The position numbers were made by a program, and so were the translations under genes. Positions 34,982 to 45,620 of a DNA stretch of 64,000 bases are shown here, piece after piece (position 1 is the first letter of the stretch; each line of letters opens with the position of its first letter). The DNA is from Adiantum capillus-veneris (lineage: Eukaryota; Streptophyta; Polypodiopsida; Polypodiales; Pteridaceae): positions 136,293,920 to 136,357,919 of the forward strand of contig CM043964.1 in assembly GCA_014529385.2 (NCBI GenBank). Reading direction: 5' to 3'. The notes under the pieces are model-generated. The model searched no databases. It saw only the letters and a program-made list of their open reading frames with translations, and was not told the origin of the DNA.

Positions 34982-36686
34982 TGAAACCGGCCCGTGGGGC
35001 GGTAGGCGTTGGCTTTCACCCGATATTCTTTACTTTAGACACACACACAGAGCACTTTACAAAGAGAACCTGCGACGGGAATTAACACTTGATCACACAC
35101 ACGGCTTGGAAGCTAGAATGCTCCGAGCAGACGCCGACAACCTGTAGGCCCCAAAATTGGCGCCCATTTTGGTATTTCTTTATTTTTTAGGAGGGTAAAT
35201 TACAAGGTAAGGTCCTGGGAATCCTTCACGTGTATCCACCTAGATACCATTTGATTTGGCCAAATTTCGGCAGCATAACAGCCCCAAAACTTGCGCGAAA
35301 CCAATTCCCTTGCTGGAACTCACTTGCATTGACGTATACCCTCTGATTCCTGTCCAAAAACAGTAAATTCAGCACGCTGTATTTACTGGTTTTTGCCCTG
35401 TTTTCAGCCCCAAACAGTCCCCTAACTGTCCTTTGCCAGTGGGGCACGATTCCCAATGATCCTGGCGTCCGTATGGCTGAAAAACAGTAAAATTACATCG
35501 CATACGCAGCGCTGATTTTGCACCTGTATGGTGAGGTTATGACCCTCACCAGTGCCTGCTTTGGAGTAGCAGCTAGCTACCCCTGTTCCTGCTCAAGGAG
35601 GCTCTTGCCTCAGCACAAAAGCATGAACCCACACAACTGTACATTGGTCAAATGAAGAGCCCTCTTGTGGGGCATCACATAACTGCACGTAGGGGGGAGA
35701 GAGCAGTGTGTAGCGTGGAGGGCATCACTCCTAGCACCACACTGTACATGAGAGGGAAAGAAAGTACTCCATAGCTCTTAACCTGTGACAGGCTCTCAAT
35801 GAAGCATCCCCCCATCATAAATCGAGCGCCCTCTCTTCTGCCCTTGACCTGTAATGCATCTGTGAACAAATAGATGCAAAAAGGAGAAGATTTCCATGGC
35901 TGCCAAAACCTGCGTATCGCTGAAAACGCAGCAAAACAGCCCTGTAAACACGCATCTGATGCCTTCCAATAATGAAAATGAGCTCCTTGGACCTAGGCAA
36001 AGTCATGGGAAGCTCAAAAATGGAGAGAAATGGCTGAAAATCAAAGGTAACAGCCTCCAAAACTGCTCTCAAAAGTCAGTTACGGGTTCTGTTCTCCTAG
36101 ACTTGGTAAATTGACCAAAAAGTGCCACTTGGCACTCATACATGCAATTTCTCCGCATTGGGCTTCCTGCTTAAAAATCTCTCAACTGGTGCATCAGTTG
36201 ACTTTGCAGCAAAGTAATAAAATGTTCCCTTGGTCATACCGAAGGTAATGACGCGAACACATTTCATGGCCCAAAATAGCAGTTCCCTAAATTTTAGGAG
36301 ATGCTTTCGTTGGGCTCCCATTGGTCTTCTGACCATCTATCCTCATTGGGACCGCATCCAAAAGTGCAATATGGCCCAACTGTCGGATACTTTCTGTTGG
36401 TGATCCCACCTTGACTTTATGCCTTTATTGAGTTCACTTCCTAGTATCCACCAACTTGCTAAGTGCGACGGGGGGACCTACATGATCTTGCTCTGAGCCT
36501 AGACATCCTCTTACTTTACGAATTCCAGTGCCGACCAACTTCCGGTCTGCGGGTGAAACTACTGTTCACATTGGCCATACAATGTCCGACCATTTGCAAC
36601 TTCAAAAAGAGGGTCTCAAAAATTAAACAAAAATCATTGGAAAGAAACCAACAACTAAGGTTAGCAATTGCCACGTCCTCGTGACA
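34982..36686 (-). repeat. Solo LTR-C, reverse orientation, 1.7 kb
   Basis: The minus strand starts TGTCACGAGGACGTGGC and ends GGGCCGGTTTCA. The flanks CTACG (34977-34981) and CTGCG (36687-36691) look like a 5-base target duplication with one mismatch. It contains an antisense copy of the AAATACC-AAAATGGGCGCC phrase also found in LTR-B and LTR-D, so it belongs to the same broad LTR clade. The open frames inside are short and unrelated to retrotransposon proteins. It splits the gag of element B, which resumes at about 36710. Confidence 0.65.
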
Positions 36687-36704
36687 CTGCGCCAGTTAAA
36701 TGAC

Positions 36705-37290
36705 TGAAATTTAAGAAGCTTTTTATTTCTTCTTGGCTGACTCAAGAGTATGAAATATGAGCTGCTTGGAACCATCTTCGGATGACCAAGAAAGATACAG
36801 TGGATGCTTATTGCGAGAGATTCTGCAGCTCTTTTCTACCCGCCTCTTCATTCAAGAAGACCTCGTTCAGAGAACAGATTGAGCGGTTTACCTTGGGTCT
36901 ACCTACAGAGATCCGAGATCACTGCTTGGAACAGAAGTCAACTTCTATTCAGAAGCTGATGAGTCATGTGAAACGGGGTTTTGCCATTCACTCTGGAAGT
37001 CTGACCTACCCCACCGATGAGGCCATGACACAACGAGCCGAACAGACTTCAGCAAATGAAGGTAGAAAGAGAAAGAGCAATTCAGGAAAGAAGGATGCAC
37101 GACCCAAGCTTACTCCTCAGGAGCGAGCTCGCTTCATTAGGGAGGGGAAGTGCGTTGGATGCGGGGAATTTTGACATATCTCTGCGAAGTGGCCTAAAAA
37201 GGCACAGAAAGAACAGAACGACAAGGACGACGAAAGGCCTAAGAGTTTGAGAGTAGCTGAGGAACGTGTAAGAAAAGGCAAGATGAAAAC
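36705..37290 (+). pseudogene. Element B gag, second part
   Basis: Gag resumes as LRMTKKDTVDAYCERFCSSF, then REQIERFTLGLPTEIRDHCL and a Lys-rich linker (KRKSNSGKKDARPKLTPQER). A zinc knuckle position follows (CVGCGEF, stop, HISAKW) in which the final Cys is Trp and the Gly before His is lost. Knuckle damage and stops make it non-functional. Confidence 0.8.
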
Positions 37291-37309
37291 ATGACTGGTT
37301 CCAGATTGC

Positions 37310-37681
37310 GTGGGTACCGATCCGAGCACGATAGACGAGAGTACAAAACTTTGCCGATCTTGGGGCAAAGTGAAGGACCAAGAAGCCCTTATCTTCTTTG
37401 ATGGAGGAGCCAAGGCCAACTTCATTTCACCGGAATTGGCGGTGCGGCTCGAGATCACTCCCGATCGGATGGGACCACTTGCGGAGGCTGTTCTTGCGGC
37501 ACCCGGCATGGACATAGCCATTACACCTGTCATTGGCAAACTTCGGTTGCATTGTCAGGGGTATTTGGGGCATGAGGACTTTTACATAATGCCTTTGGAA
37601 GGTTGTGATGTTCTCTTGGGAATTCCCTGGTACCACAAGAACAACGCCATGGTCGATTATCGGCGAGGAAAGCGACATTGA
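37310..37681 (+). pseudogene. Element B aspartic protease
   Basis: A 123-codon frame reads EALIFFDGGAKANFISPELA, where the retropepsin DTG/DSG is DGG, and later MPLEGCDVLLGIPWYHKNNA, matching the D-x-LLGxxWL flap-side motif of Ty3 proteases. It lies between gag and RT as expected. In live elements it cuts the polyprotein. The active-site change and the stop at 37679 argue against activity. Confidence 0.8.
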
Positions 37682-38392
37682 CTACAGAGAAGGGCAAAAC
37701 CATTGTACGTGAGATTAAACTGAAGGGTGAGTCTGTCCCTATTGTATCGGCTTCGGCCATTTCTAAATTAATGAAATCCAGTCTGTTTGTTTACTCGATC
37801 TTTATGGAAGAGTTGAGTGATGAGGATAGGACAAATATGTCTAAACTTGATAAAGAACGCCAAGATTTTCTACACTCTCATGCCGATTGCTTCTCAGAGG
37901 GCCTGCCGGGCGAGTTACCACCTGCTCGTCCTGAAGATCATACCATTGATCTGATACCTGGAAGCACGCCACCGGACCGGCCACCTTACCGTGTGAGCTG
38001 AGCACAGAATGAAGAGATTATGAACCAAGTGAAAGACCTCTTGGAAAAGGGTCTTGTCTAGTTTAGTACTTCCCGTATTGCTCTCCAGTGTTGTTGGTTT
38101 TGAAGAAAGACGGATCTTGGAGAATGTGCATCGGTTATAGAGCTCTCAACAAAATCACCATCAAGAACAGATTTCTGATTCCTAGGATCGATGATATACT
38201 TGATAGATTACAGGGATCCTCGTGCTTTAGCAGGATTGATTTGAAGAGTGGATATCATCAGATTAGAATTGCGTCGGGAGACGTCTACAAGACAGCTTTT
38301 CGGAGGACTTTTGGGTTATTTGAGTTTTTGGTGATGCCTTTTGGCTTAACCAATGCTCCTGTGACATTTAACCGGATGATGGACATGATTTT
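37682..38392 (+). pseudogene. Element B reverse transcriptase, N-terminal half
   Basis: The linker EELSDEDRTNMSKLDKERQD and PGELPPARPEDHTIDLIPGS match the region before RT in plant gypsy pol. RT blocks follow: [20 protein letters not shown], then [34 protein letters not shown] and [20 protein letters not shown]. The frame stops at MDMIF, where A2 inserted. An in-frame stop lies at 37999-38001 and a frame change before 38088. Confidence 0.9.
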
Positions 38393-39559
38393 TGTCACGT
38401 GACACATCCCAACCCTATGTGTCCGTGGACAAGCTACAACATAACAAGGGTTCTGCCAGTCCATTCAATTCAGATTAGCAAGTGTTCTGGCACTTTTGTG
38501 AGCCTGTTCGCAGACCGTGCATGCCCAGACACTTAGTGTAGATGCATATCCTCTGGTTGCACACAACATGATCATAAGCATTCCCATCAGAATCCATCAG
38601 AATCCTTCAGGGGAATTTTCCAATGTATTTGACCGATTTTCCCTATTTTTGACATTTTTCACTTATTAATTTAAGTGACTTTTGTTGGAAAGTAGGTAGG
38701 GCAAATTGAGTAAGTTTGTATATAAGCAAACCTAGGCTAGCACTAATTGGCAGAAGAAGAAGGAGAGCATCAGGCATTCATGTGCAACAGGCCCTCTGGA
38801 GACACTTCTCAGCAAGACGACCCTCACCATTGCCTTGGGCGATTTCAACCAGCAAAGACAGCAGCCTCTCAGCGTTTTGACCCCAGCTATCCAGCGTTTT
38901 GTTTCCGGCCATAGCTGCGTTTTGGGACATCAGTACGACAGTGAATTTCAGCAACAAAATCAGCGCTACAGCAGCCAGCCTATCCAGCGTTTTTGGAGCA
39001 GCTTTCAACCAGCCAATGAGCGTTTCTTCCATGCAGAGCAAGCTAGCGTTTTTGCATAAGAACCTGCGTTTTCAGCAAGGCAAATTCAGTCGATACAAGA
39101 GTAGCATTTCAGTGTTTTTGCATCAGCAATTTCAACAACCCTTTAGCAAGCACATCAGTAGCAGATCAGCCGATAGCTTCGAACCCTTGCAGATTCATCA
39201 AGAACTCAGTTCTCAGCCATAGTCTCGTCTTCGTCGTCCACTCTGCCGACATTGACATCGTCCCTTAGGTTCGTATTCAGCCATTGTACCAGATTATGCA
39301 ATCAATAGTAGACCACTCTCGCCAACGAGAGTGGGGCCTTCGGAGGAGGGTTTTACGTCTCTGGTGTCGTATTCTCTTCTCTCTCTATCTCTCAGTCTCA
39401 TACACTTTCACGCACAGTGTCCATTCACTTGTTTGTGATCATTGCACTCTCTCATTAAGAACGGAAGGCTCTCCCTTCCATAAGAACAAAAGGAACCTTG
39501 AGCACAGTACGGAGCACTCATCTTGAGAAAGAACAACATTCATTCTGCTGCACCTTACA
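38393..39559 (+). repeat. 5' LTR of A2
   Basis: 1,167 bases, TGTCACGTGACACATCC to CACCTTACA. It includes a TATA-like gtatataagc near 38718 and many CAGCGTTTT/AGCGTTTTT phrases at 38850-39120. It closely matches the 3' LTR at 43863-44978. Confidence 0.92.
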
Positions 39560-39571
39560 TTGGTATCAGAG
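39560..39571 (+). promoter_or_regulatory. Primer-binding site of A2
   Basis: TTGGTATCAGAG immediately follows the 5' LTR and matches an initiator-Met tRNA 3' end. Confidence 0.85.
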
Positions 39572-39777
39572 TTTTGGCAGTGTTTTGTATCACTCAAGGA
39601 AAGAACCACAAGAATCACAAGGATTTTTTTTGCTTGTTGCGGTCGCACGAACCCAAGTTCACTTGGGCGTGTCGATTCCTAATCGTGTTTTTGAAGAATG
39701 ACAGGAATCCCAGGAAAGAAGGGCTTGTCCAGCCTCCCCTTGTGCCTCTTTTCACTCATTGAGAGCGGACCGTGCAC

Positions 39778-40125
39778 CATAGTTGCCACCGAGTTTCGAA
39801 ACGTTTCGTTTGAAACGAGTTTCAGAAGTTTCGAAACGGTTTCGTCCGAGAAAGAAACGCCAAAACAGAAGTTTCGTGCAAACTAAAGAAATGTACGTAA
39901 GTTTAAGTGGTATAAGTTGATACAACAAACAGAATACAACAAACTGGGCCATGCAAAACAGAATACATAAATTTTTTAAACGATAAAAAAATCAACGTTA
40001 CAGCCTGACGTGCGAAAACTTACGAGCCTTGACTTTACCTTTGAAACGTCCAAACTCATACAAAAACGTTTCTGAAACGTTTCGTACGTTTCATGAGAGA
40101 AGAAACGCGTTTCTTGGCAACTATG
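39778..40125. mobile_element. hAT-type MITE with 8-base TSD
   Basis: 348 bases with terminal inverted repeats CATAGTTGCCA / TGGCAACTATG, flanked by identical 8-base copies of CCGTGCAC (39770-39777 and 40126-40133). Eight-base duplications are the hallmark of hAT transposition. The subterminal regions are packed with GAAACG/CGTTTC motifs on both strands, as expected for transposase-binding repeats. There is no coding capacity. It sits in the A2 leader. Confidence 0.85.
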
Positions 40126-40539
40126 CCGTGCACTTAGCGGCCGGCCAATCGACGTGAGGTGGGAAAAAGCAACCTTGGTGTGAGCGCAAGGCCGCCAAGG
40201 GGTGTGGTGTGCCCACAGAAAAGAGCAAAACTCGGGTGAAGAGAAGATCCTTCTCAAACACAGATTGCAAGCACAAGAAGACCCTCAAGAACCTCAAGAA
40301 CCCAAGAACCCAAGACCTGCAAGAACCCAAGTTCCTCGTAAACTTAAGAACCAAAGATCATAGTGCATGGTCATTACCCGAAGCGGAATGGATACTTCAC
40401 ATACATGTGATGAGCATGAGAGAGGGGACGAAGAATTTTTCCCACCAAGAGGTTTTTCCGACCCTCCCCCTCTCCATCTACGCCACGAATTGTACCAAAT
40501 CCTATGGAGACGATGGTCAAGTCGATGTTGGACATGATA

Positions 40540-40698
40540 GCACAACAACAAGAAGCGAATCGAGTTGCGTTGGCATAACAACAAGAAGCGAATCGAGATG
40601 TGTTGGCACAACAACAAGAAGCGACTCGAGTTGCGCTGGCACAACAAGAAGCGAATCGCGTTGCGCTAGCACAACAAGAAGCGACTCGCATTGCTTTG
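40540..40698 (+). repeat. Five-unit tandem repeat within A2 gag
   Basis: Three 33-base and two 30-base units starting gcacaacaa(caa)gaagcga. They encode repeats of AQQQEANRVAL / AQQEATRVAL, probably an extended helix or coiled coil. The unit change from 33 to 30 bases removes exactly one Gln codon, so the frame is kept. Confidence 0.9.
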
Positions 40699-40772
40699 GA
40701 ACGCGAGCGCGATGCACGAAAAGAAAGAAAAGCACAAAGAAAGGAGGAAGCCGAAGCAAGACGAGCGGCCTT

Positions 40773-41319
40773 TGTAACAGACTTGGACACTCCAAGTCAA
40801 GAATCAACCGCGACAACACCAAATAACCACTTCAAAACAATTCACAGCTCACAATAGATTTGCACTGGCCCTACGGAGTTCCGTGCCTAGAGATATTGGC
40901 CCCAAAGACTAGCGCCCCTTTCGGTATTTCTTTTTATATTAATTAGTTCAAAGTACAAGAGAGTGGGTCGGGATTCACTCTTAGACTCTGCGTCCAGATG
41001 CTCTGAGAAGTGAGGCCCTCACCACTAATTTAAAGGTTACAAGGGATGCCCAAAAGCAGAGCCCCAAAAGCTTGAAAGCAAAAGCAGATTCTCTCTCTCT
41101 CTCTCTCAATGAGAGTCAGTAAAAAGCAAGTTCTCTTTTTCTCTCTCTTTCTCGCTAAGATTTGCATCGCTCAAAATTTCCAAAAAAAAAAAAAAAAATC
41201 ACCTTCGCGATTTTCGGAAATTAGGGTTTCTAGCAGAAATTAGGGTTTGTATGAATTTTAGGGTTTTTTTAAGAAATTAGGGTTTCTGCTGTCCGTAGCC
41301 ACGTCATCACTTTGTGACA
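40773..41319 (-). repeat. Solo LTR of family B
   Basis: 547 bases. The minus strand runs TGTCACAAAGTGATGACG to CCAAGTCTGTTACA and matches the 5' LTR of element B. It is flanked by GCCTT on both sides (40768-40772 and 41320-41324). It interrupts the A2 gag between ARRA and LEADREV. Such solo LTRs arise when unequal recombination removes the interior of an insertion. Confidence 0.9.
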
Positions 41320-42463
41320 GCCTTGGAGGCCGATCGTGAGGTTCAAAGAGACCTACGTACTCAAGAATTGGCTCGACAAGTTCTTGCCTCGAAGTCTGAC
41401 CAGCTAAAGATGTTGGTAGTTCCTCAGGTGGCGTAAGCCGGGATGCGGACTTCAACAAGCCAGTCATAGAGAAGTTGACTTTCAGTAAGTATGATGGTAA
41501 GATGGATGCTACGGTTATTCATTCTTGGCTGCATCAATTTAATGCTTATTTTGCGACAACTAAGAAGACAAGAAATAGCAAGGTTTTGACGGCAGCTATG
41601 TACCTTCCCGATGATGCCATCAATTGATACCACGTATGGCAAGAGGCACAGTTAACCGTGCACCTAGAGGAAGCCGACGAATTCACGTCTCTTTCCTTCA
41701 ATAGGGCTGATTTCCAAGACAAGCTCAAGGCGCGGTTTATGCCACCTTAGTACCTCGCACGATTGAAGGACGATTGGCGCGCTCTCAAGCAAAATGGTAT
41801 GCCGGTTCTGTCTTTTTCTAATCGTGTTTTGCAGCTAGGTACCCAATTACGCAAGTCGGATGATGAGCGCAAAGAGGCATTCCTTTACGGATTGGACGAG
41901 TATATCAAGTACGATGTCGAGGTGCTCGATCCAATCGATCTCAACAAGGCGGTAGCGATTGCTCTCGCACAGGAGATGAAGCACAAGAAGGGAAAGCCTA
42001 AGGAAAACAAGACTTCCACAAGTACCTCTCAGACTTCTCCAAACCCTCAGAACGGTGAGAACGGTAACTCTTCTAACCAATCTTGCAATAGTTTCTCAAA
42101 AAAGAACTCTCAAAATGAACCTAAGGGTAAGGCTAACACAATTGCTAAACCTAAGCTTACTCCAGATGAAAAGGTAGCACAAGGAGTTTTAGAAAGATAC
42201 ATCACGTTGGAAGAGCAAAGCACTTATTCTAAGGAAGGTCGTTGTTTTCATTGTCATATTAAGGGTCACATAAAAAGAACATATCCTAAGCTTGACTCTA
42301 ATGAATCTAAAGAATCCACAGAACCCACTTCCTCTGTCAATGCAATAAATGAGAACACGAGTGTGCCCCAAGTTTCTCCCGACCCTCCCATTGATGAGTC
42401 TCTCATTAAATGTTATGGTCATATGACGGGGCAACGTTTTGTCATATTGTTTGACCCGGCAGT

Positions 42464-42796
42464 ATGCATGATGTGATCAGTCTCTCTCTTGTTGAGAGAG
42501 CCGGCTTTGAGGTTAGTCAGAAATCTCCTCTCGAGGTCTCTGGCTTCGCTCTTGGCATGGACTCTCTCATCACGAAAGAGTGCCTTGATGTGTTGTTTAC
42601 AGTTCAACAAGCTGCTTTCCGTAGAAATTTTTTTGTCTCTCCTCTCTCAAGATGTGATATGATTTTGGGCATTCGATGGTTTCGTGAGCATTACCCTCTC
42701 ATTGATTGGGCGAAAAATACGTTCTCTTATAATGCCAAAAGTGACTCTCCTATTGTCATTCGTGGAGAGCAAGTTGTTCATTCTCCATCCCTCTAA
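42464..42796 (+). pseudogene. A2 protease domain
   Basis: MHDVISLSLVERAGFEVSQK, then LDVLFTVQQAAFRRNFFVSP and RCDMILGIRWFREHYPLIDW have retropepsin organisation, ending in a D-MILGIRWF motif like the DVILGMDWL of Ty3 proteases. The preceding catalytic position lies across a frameshift at about 42455-42465 (FDP, then GS). A1 has FDSSS at the same place, so the ancestral motif was probably a D-S/T-G variant. A stop at 42794 separates it from region X. Confidence 0.8.
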
Positions 42797-43862
42797 TGTG
42801 CAGGCGAAGATTGAAAGGATTTAGGAGAAGGAGACTCTCTCGGTCTCGTCTTCTCCAAAGCATGATACACAGGATTTGAATGATGATACGCATGATGATT
42901 TGAATGATAATGACAAGCATGATGATTTGCATGATGATCAAAATGTGATTTCTCACAAGCATGATGATTTGCATGAAGATGACGTGATTGTTCACAAGGA
43001 TGATGAGTTAGTTGATGCTTTTTCTAGCGAAGCTAACCTCGTTGCAGATTCGATCAAACAGGAAGAACCGATCTTGACTCTCGAGCCGAGGTCCAAAGAA
43101 CTCTTACAGGAAGTACAAGGTGTTCGAAGGATTCGTCAGCACGCATTGTTGGAGTGTTTCATTCGTGGTCGTTTCCTGTATTTTAATCAACGTCTTTATG
43201 CGATCCCTTTTCCTAGGCATGACATATTGTACGTTGAGCAGGTTTCACTCATGAATGAGCACGAATGTTTGCGGATTGTTTATGAAAAGATGAAAAGTAT
43301 GCATTCAAGGAAGTCACATTCCATGTCTCTTCCTTGGCACGACACATCTGTAGAAAGAGCACATGAAAGTATGAGCACCAAGCATGGGCATTTCCGTTGT
43401 GAATTGCCATAGTTGATTGATTTAGATGTGAAGAGAAAGATTCAATCTCATTGTTTCCATGTGTGTGGTGAACCGTTTGGCACTCCGTCTATTTGTTCAT
43501 CTACATAGCATGCACAGTCTTTGAGTAAGACAAGATTTTTTCCAATCACTTTACATGGAATAGGTATGTTCATCGTTTTGTGTTGGAAATGGTTTCAAGA
43601 ATTTTCAGCCATGGAGATTCTGAGGAAGAAAGAAGCATGACTCTCGACGAAGTTGAAGCATTGAAGGAGCCACAAAAGACTGTCGCTTTCAGCGCGGCCC
43701 AAAGAAGCAAGCGTTGCAGACCTTTATGAAGTTCAAGTATCGCATGACCCACACATCAGAGTGGGCCGGCGAAGAGTCCCTTCCAAGTTTCCGGATGCTA
43801 TTGGCGATCTCCCTCGACGCCATACAATGCGGTACCAGTACCTCACTTTGAAAAGGAGGGGA
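42797..43862 (+). pseudogene. A2 extra region X (no RT or integrase)
   Basis: After a degenerate Asp/His-rich repeat (NDDTHDDLNDNDKHDDLHDD, 42876-42960) comes region X: EEPILTLEPRSKELLQEVQG, then QHALLECFIRGRFLYFNQRL, YAIPFPRHDILYVEQVSLMN and SHSMSLPWHDTSVERAHESM. After a stop at 43410-43412 further conserved phrases include GEPFGTPSICSS and PITLHGIGMFIVLCWKWFQE. The region ends near AISLDAIQCGTSTSL before the purine tract. A1 carries the same order of phrases. Region X occupies the space where pol should be. I do not recognise it as any known domain. Confidence 0.6.
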
Positions 43863-44978
43863 TGTCAGGTGACAAATCCAACCCTATGCATCCGTGGACA
43901 AGCTACAGCATAACAAGAGTTCCGTTAGTCCAGTCAGTCTAGTTTAGCAAGTGTTCTGGCACTTTTGTGAGTCTGTTCGCAAACCGTGCATGCCCAGACA
44001 CTTAGTGTAGATGCATATTCTCTGGTTGCACACAACATGATCATAAGCATTCCCATCAGAATCCATCAGAATCCTTCACGGGAATTTTTCCCTATTTTTC
44101 CTATTAATTTAAGTGACTTTTGTTGGAAAGTAGGTAGGGCAAATTGAGTAAGTTTGTATATAAGCAAACCTAGGCTAGCACTAATTGGCAGAAGAAGGAG
44201 AGCATCAGGCATTCACGTGCAACAGGCCCTCTGGAGACACTTCTCAGCAAGACGACCCTCACCATTGCCTTGGGCGATTTCAGCCAGCAAAGACAGCAGC
44301 CTCTCAGCGTTTTGACCCCAGCTATCCAGCGTTTTGTTTCCAGCCATAGCTGCGTTTTGGGACATCAGTACGACAGTGAATTTCAGCAACAAAATCAGCG
44401 CTACAGCAGCCAGCCTATCCAGCGTTTTTGGAGCAGCTTTCAACCAGCCAATGAGCGTTTCTTCCATGCAGAGCAGGCTAGCGTTTTTGCACAGGCATGT
44501 CATAAGAACCTGCGTTTTCAGCAAGGCAAATTCAGCCGATACAAGAGTAGCATTTCAGTGTTTTTGCATCAGCAATTTCAGCGATCCTTCAGCAAGCACA
44601 ACAGTAGCAGATCAGCCGATAGCTTCGAACCCTTGCAGATTCATCAAGAACTCAGTTCTCAGCCATAGTCTCGTCTTCGTCGTCCACTTTGCCGACATCG
44701 ACATCGTCCCTTAGGTTCGTATTCAGCCATTGTACCAGATTATGCAATCAATAGTAGACCACTCTCGCCAACGACGTCTCTGGTGTCGTATTCTCTTCTC
44801 TCTCTATCTCTCAGTCTCATACCCTTTCACACACAGTGTCCATTCACTTGTTTGTGATCATTGCACTCTCTCATTAAGAACGGAAGGCTCTCTCTTCCAG
44901 AAGAACAAAAGGAACCTTGAGCACAGTAAGGAGCACTCATCTTGAGAAAGAACAACATTCATTCCGCTGCACCTTACA
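43863..44978 (+). repeat. 3' LTR of A2
   Basis: 1,116 bases, TGTCAGGTGACAAATCC to CACCTTACA, matching 38393-39559. Differences include a ~20-base deletion near 44095, a 16-base insertion near 44495 (caggcatgt phrase) and the loss of about 23 bases near 44775. Confidence 0.92.
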
Positions 44979-44983
44979 ATTTT

Positions 44984-45620
44984 TCGAGAGTATATGCTAT
45001 TTGTTGGCACTTTCTTTGATGATATCATTGTTTTCTCCAAGAATGAGGTAGAACATAGAGATTATCTGCTTCAGGTCTTTCAGGCATTACGAGGTCACAA
45101 GTTAGTGATTAATGAGAAGAAAAGTGAATTTTTCCTACTAGAGATACACTTTTGGGACACATTGTGTCAGCAGCTAGAGTGCAAATGGATCCGGCCAAGA
45201 TAGAGACTATGCGTGATTGGCCCGATTTGAAGAATGTCCATGAAGTTAGAAGCTTCTTGGGATTGTGTTCGTACTACAGGCGGTTCATTCGAAAGTTTGC
45301 AGAGGTTGCTTCCCCTTTGCATATCTTGACACAGAAAGGAGTCCCTTTCTCGTGGGGACCCACAGAGGTGACTGCCTTTCATACATTGAAAGAGAAATTG
45401 ACTATGGGACCAATTTTGATTTTGCCAGACTTGCCAAAGTCATTGGAAGTATATTGTGATGCTTGTGGTCGTAGTCTCGGTGCGGTCTTAATGCAAGAAG
45501 GCCATGTCATTGCTTATGAGAGCCGATTGTACTCGGAGCGGATTTTACTGTCTTTACAGACCATTAGAGTTTGCGCTGCTTCTTGTCATAGAAGCAGCTT
45601 TCGGAAAAGCAGATGCGGTG
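44984..45620 (+). pseudogene. Element B RT C-terminal half and RNase H
   Basis: RT resumes as REYMLFVGTFFDDIIVFSKN, with FFDD in place of the usual Y-x-DD box, then EHRDYLLQVFQALRGHKLVI. In a shifted frame it continues GHIVSAARVQMDPAKIETMR, RSFLGLCSYYRRFIRKFAEV and the RNase H start EVYCDACGRSLGAVLMQEGH with YESRLYS. Frameshifts occur near 45150 and 45540. These domains would complete cDNA synthesis and remove the RNA strand. Confidence 0.88.

Larger units (their letters stand above)
40340..42476 (+). pseudogene. A2 gag, split by solo LTR-B
   Basis: Early gag shows GFSDPPP, then TPRIVPNPMETMVKSMLDM, leading into a five-unit repeat of the type AQQQEANRVAL and a highly charged helix (ERDARKERKAQRKEEAEARR). 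After the LTR-B insert it resumes as LEADREVQRDLRTQELARQV. The gag core follows (KLTFSKYDGKMDATVIHSWL, then FNRADFQDKLKARFMPP), then an open frame 41763-42476 of 237 codons: LKDDWRALKQNGMPVLSFSN, VLDPIDLNKAVAIALAQEMK and a zinc knuckle CFHCHIKGHIKRTY whose last Cys is Tyr. Stops at 41432-41434, 41625-41627 and 41748-41750 disable it. Confidence 0.82.
38393..44978 (+). mobile_element. Family A LTR retrotransposon, copy 2 (A2), complete ends
   Basis: 6.6 kb insertion with two LTRs, a PBS directly after the 5' LTR, a purine tract (gaaaaggagggga, 43850-43862) directly before the 3' LTR, and a target duplication ATTTT (38388-38392 and 44979-44983). Removing it restores a continuous RT reading across MIF-REYMLF in element B. 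It encodes gag, protease and region X but no RT, RNase H or integrase, although both ends are present. It holds two younger insertions: a hAT-type MITE (39778-40125) and a solo LTR-B (40773-41319). Mobility would need enzymes from another element. Confidence 0.9.

Noticed and set aside
40209-40826. 205-codon frame rich in TTRSESRC repeats
   Set aside because: It is the out-of-phase reading of the gag tandem repeat. The AQQQEANRVAL phase fits gag, and the repeats in this phase are a by-product.
42797-43862. Envelope-like gene in family A region X
   Set aside because: No signal peptide, furin-like site or clear membrane anchor is visible, and no similarity to known envelope proteins is recognised. 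Left as unknown.
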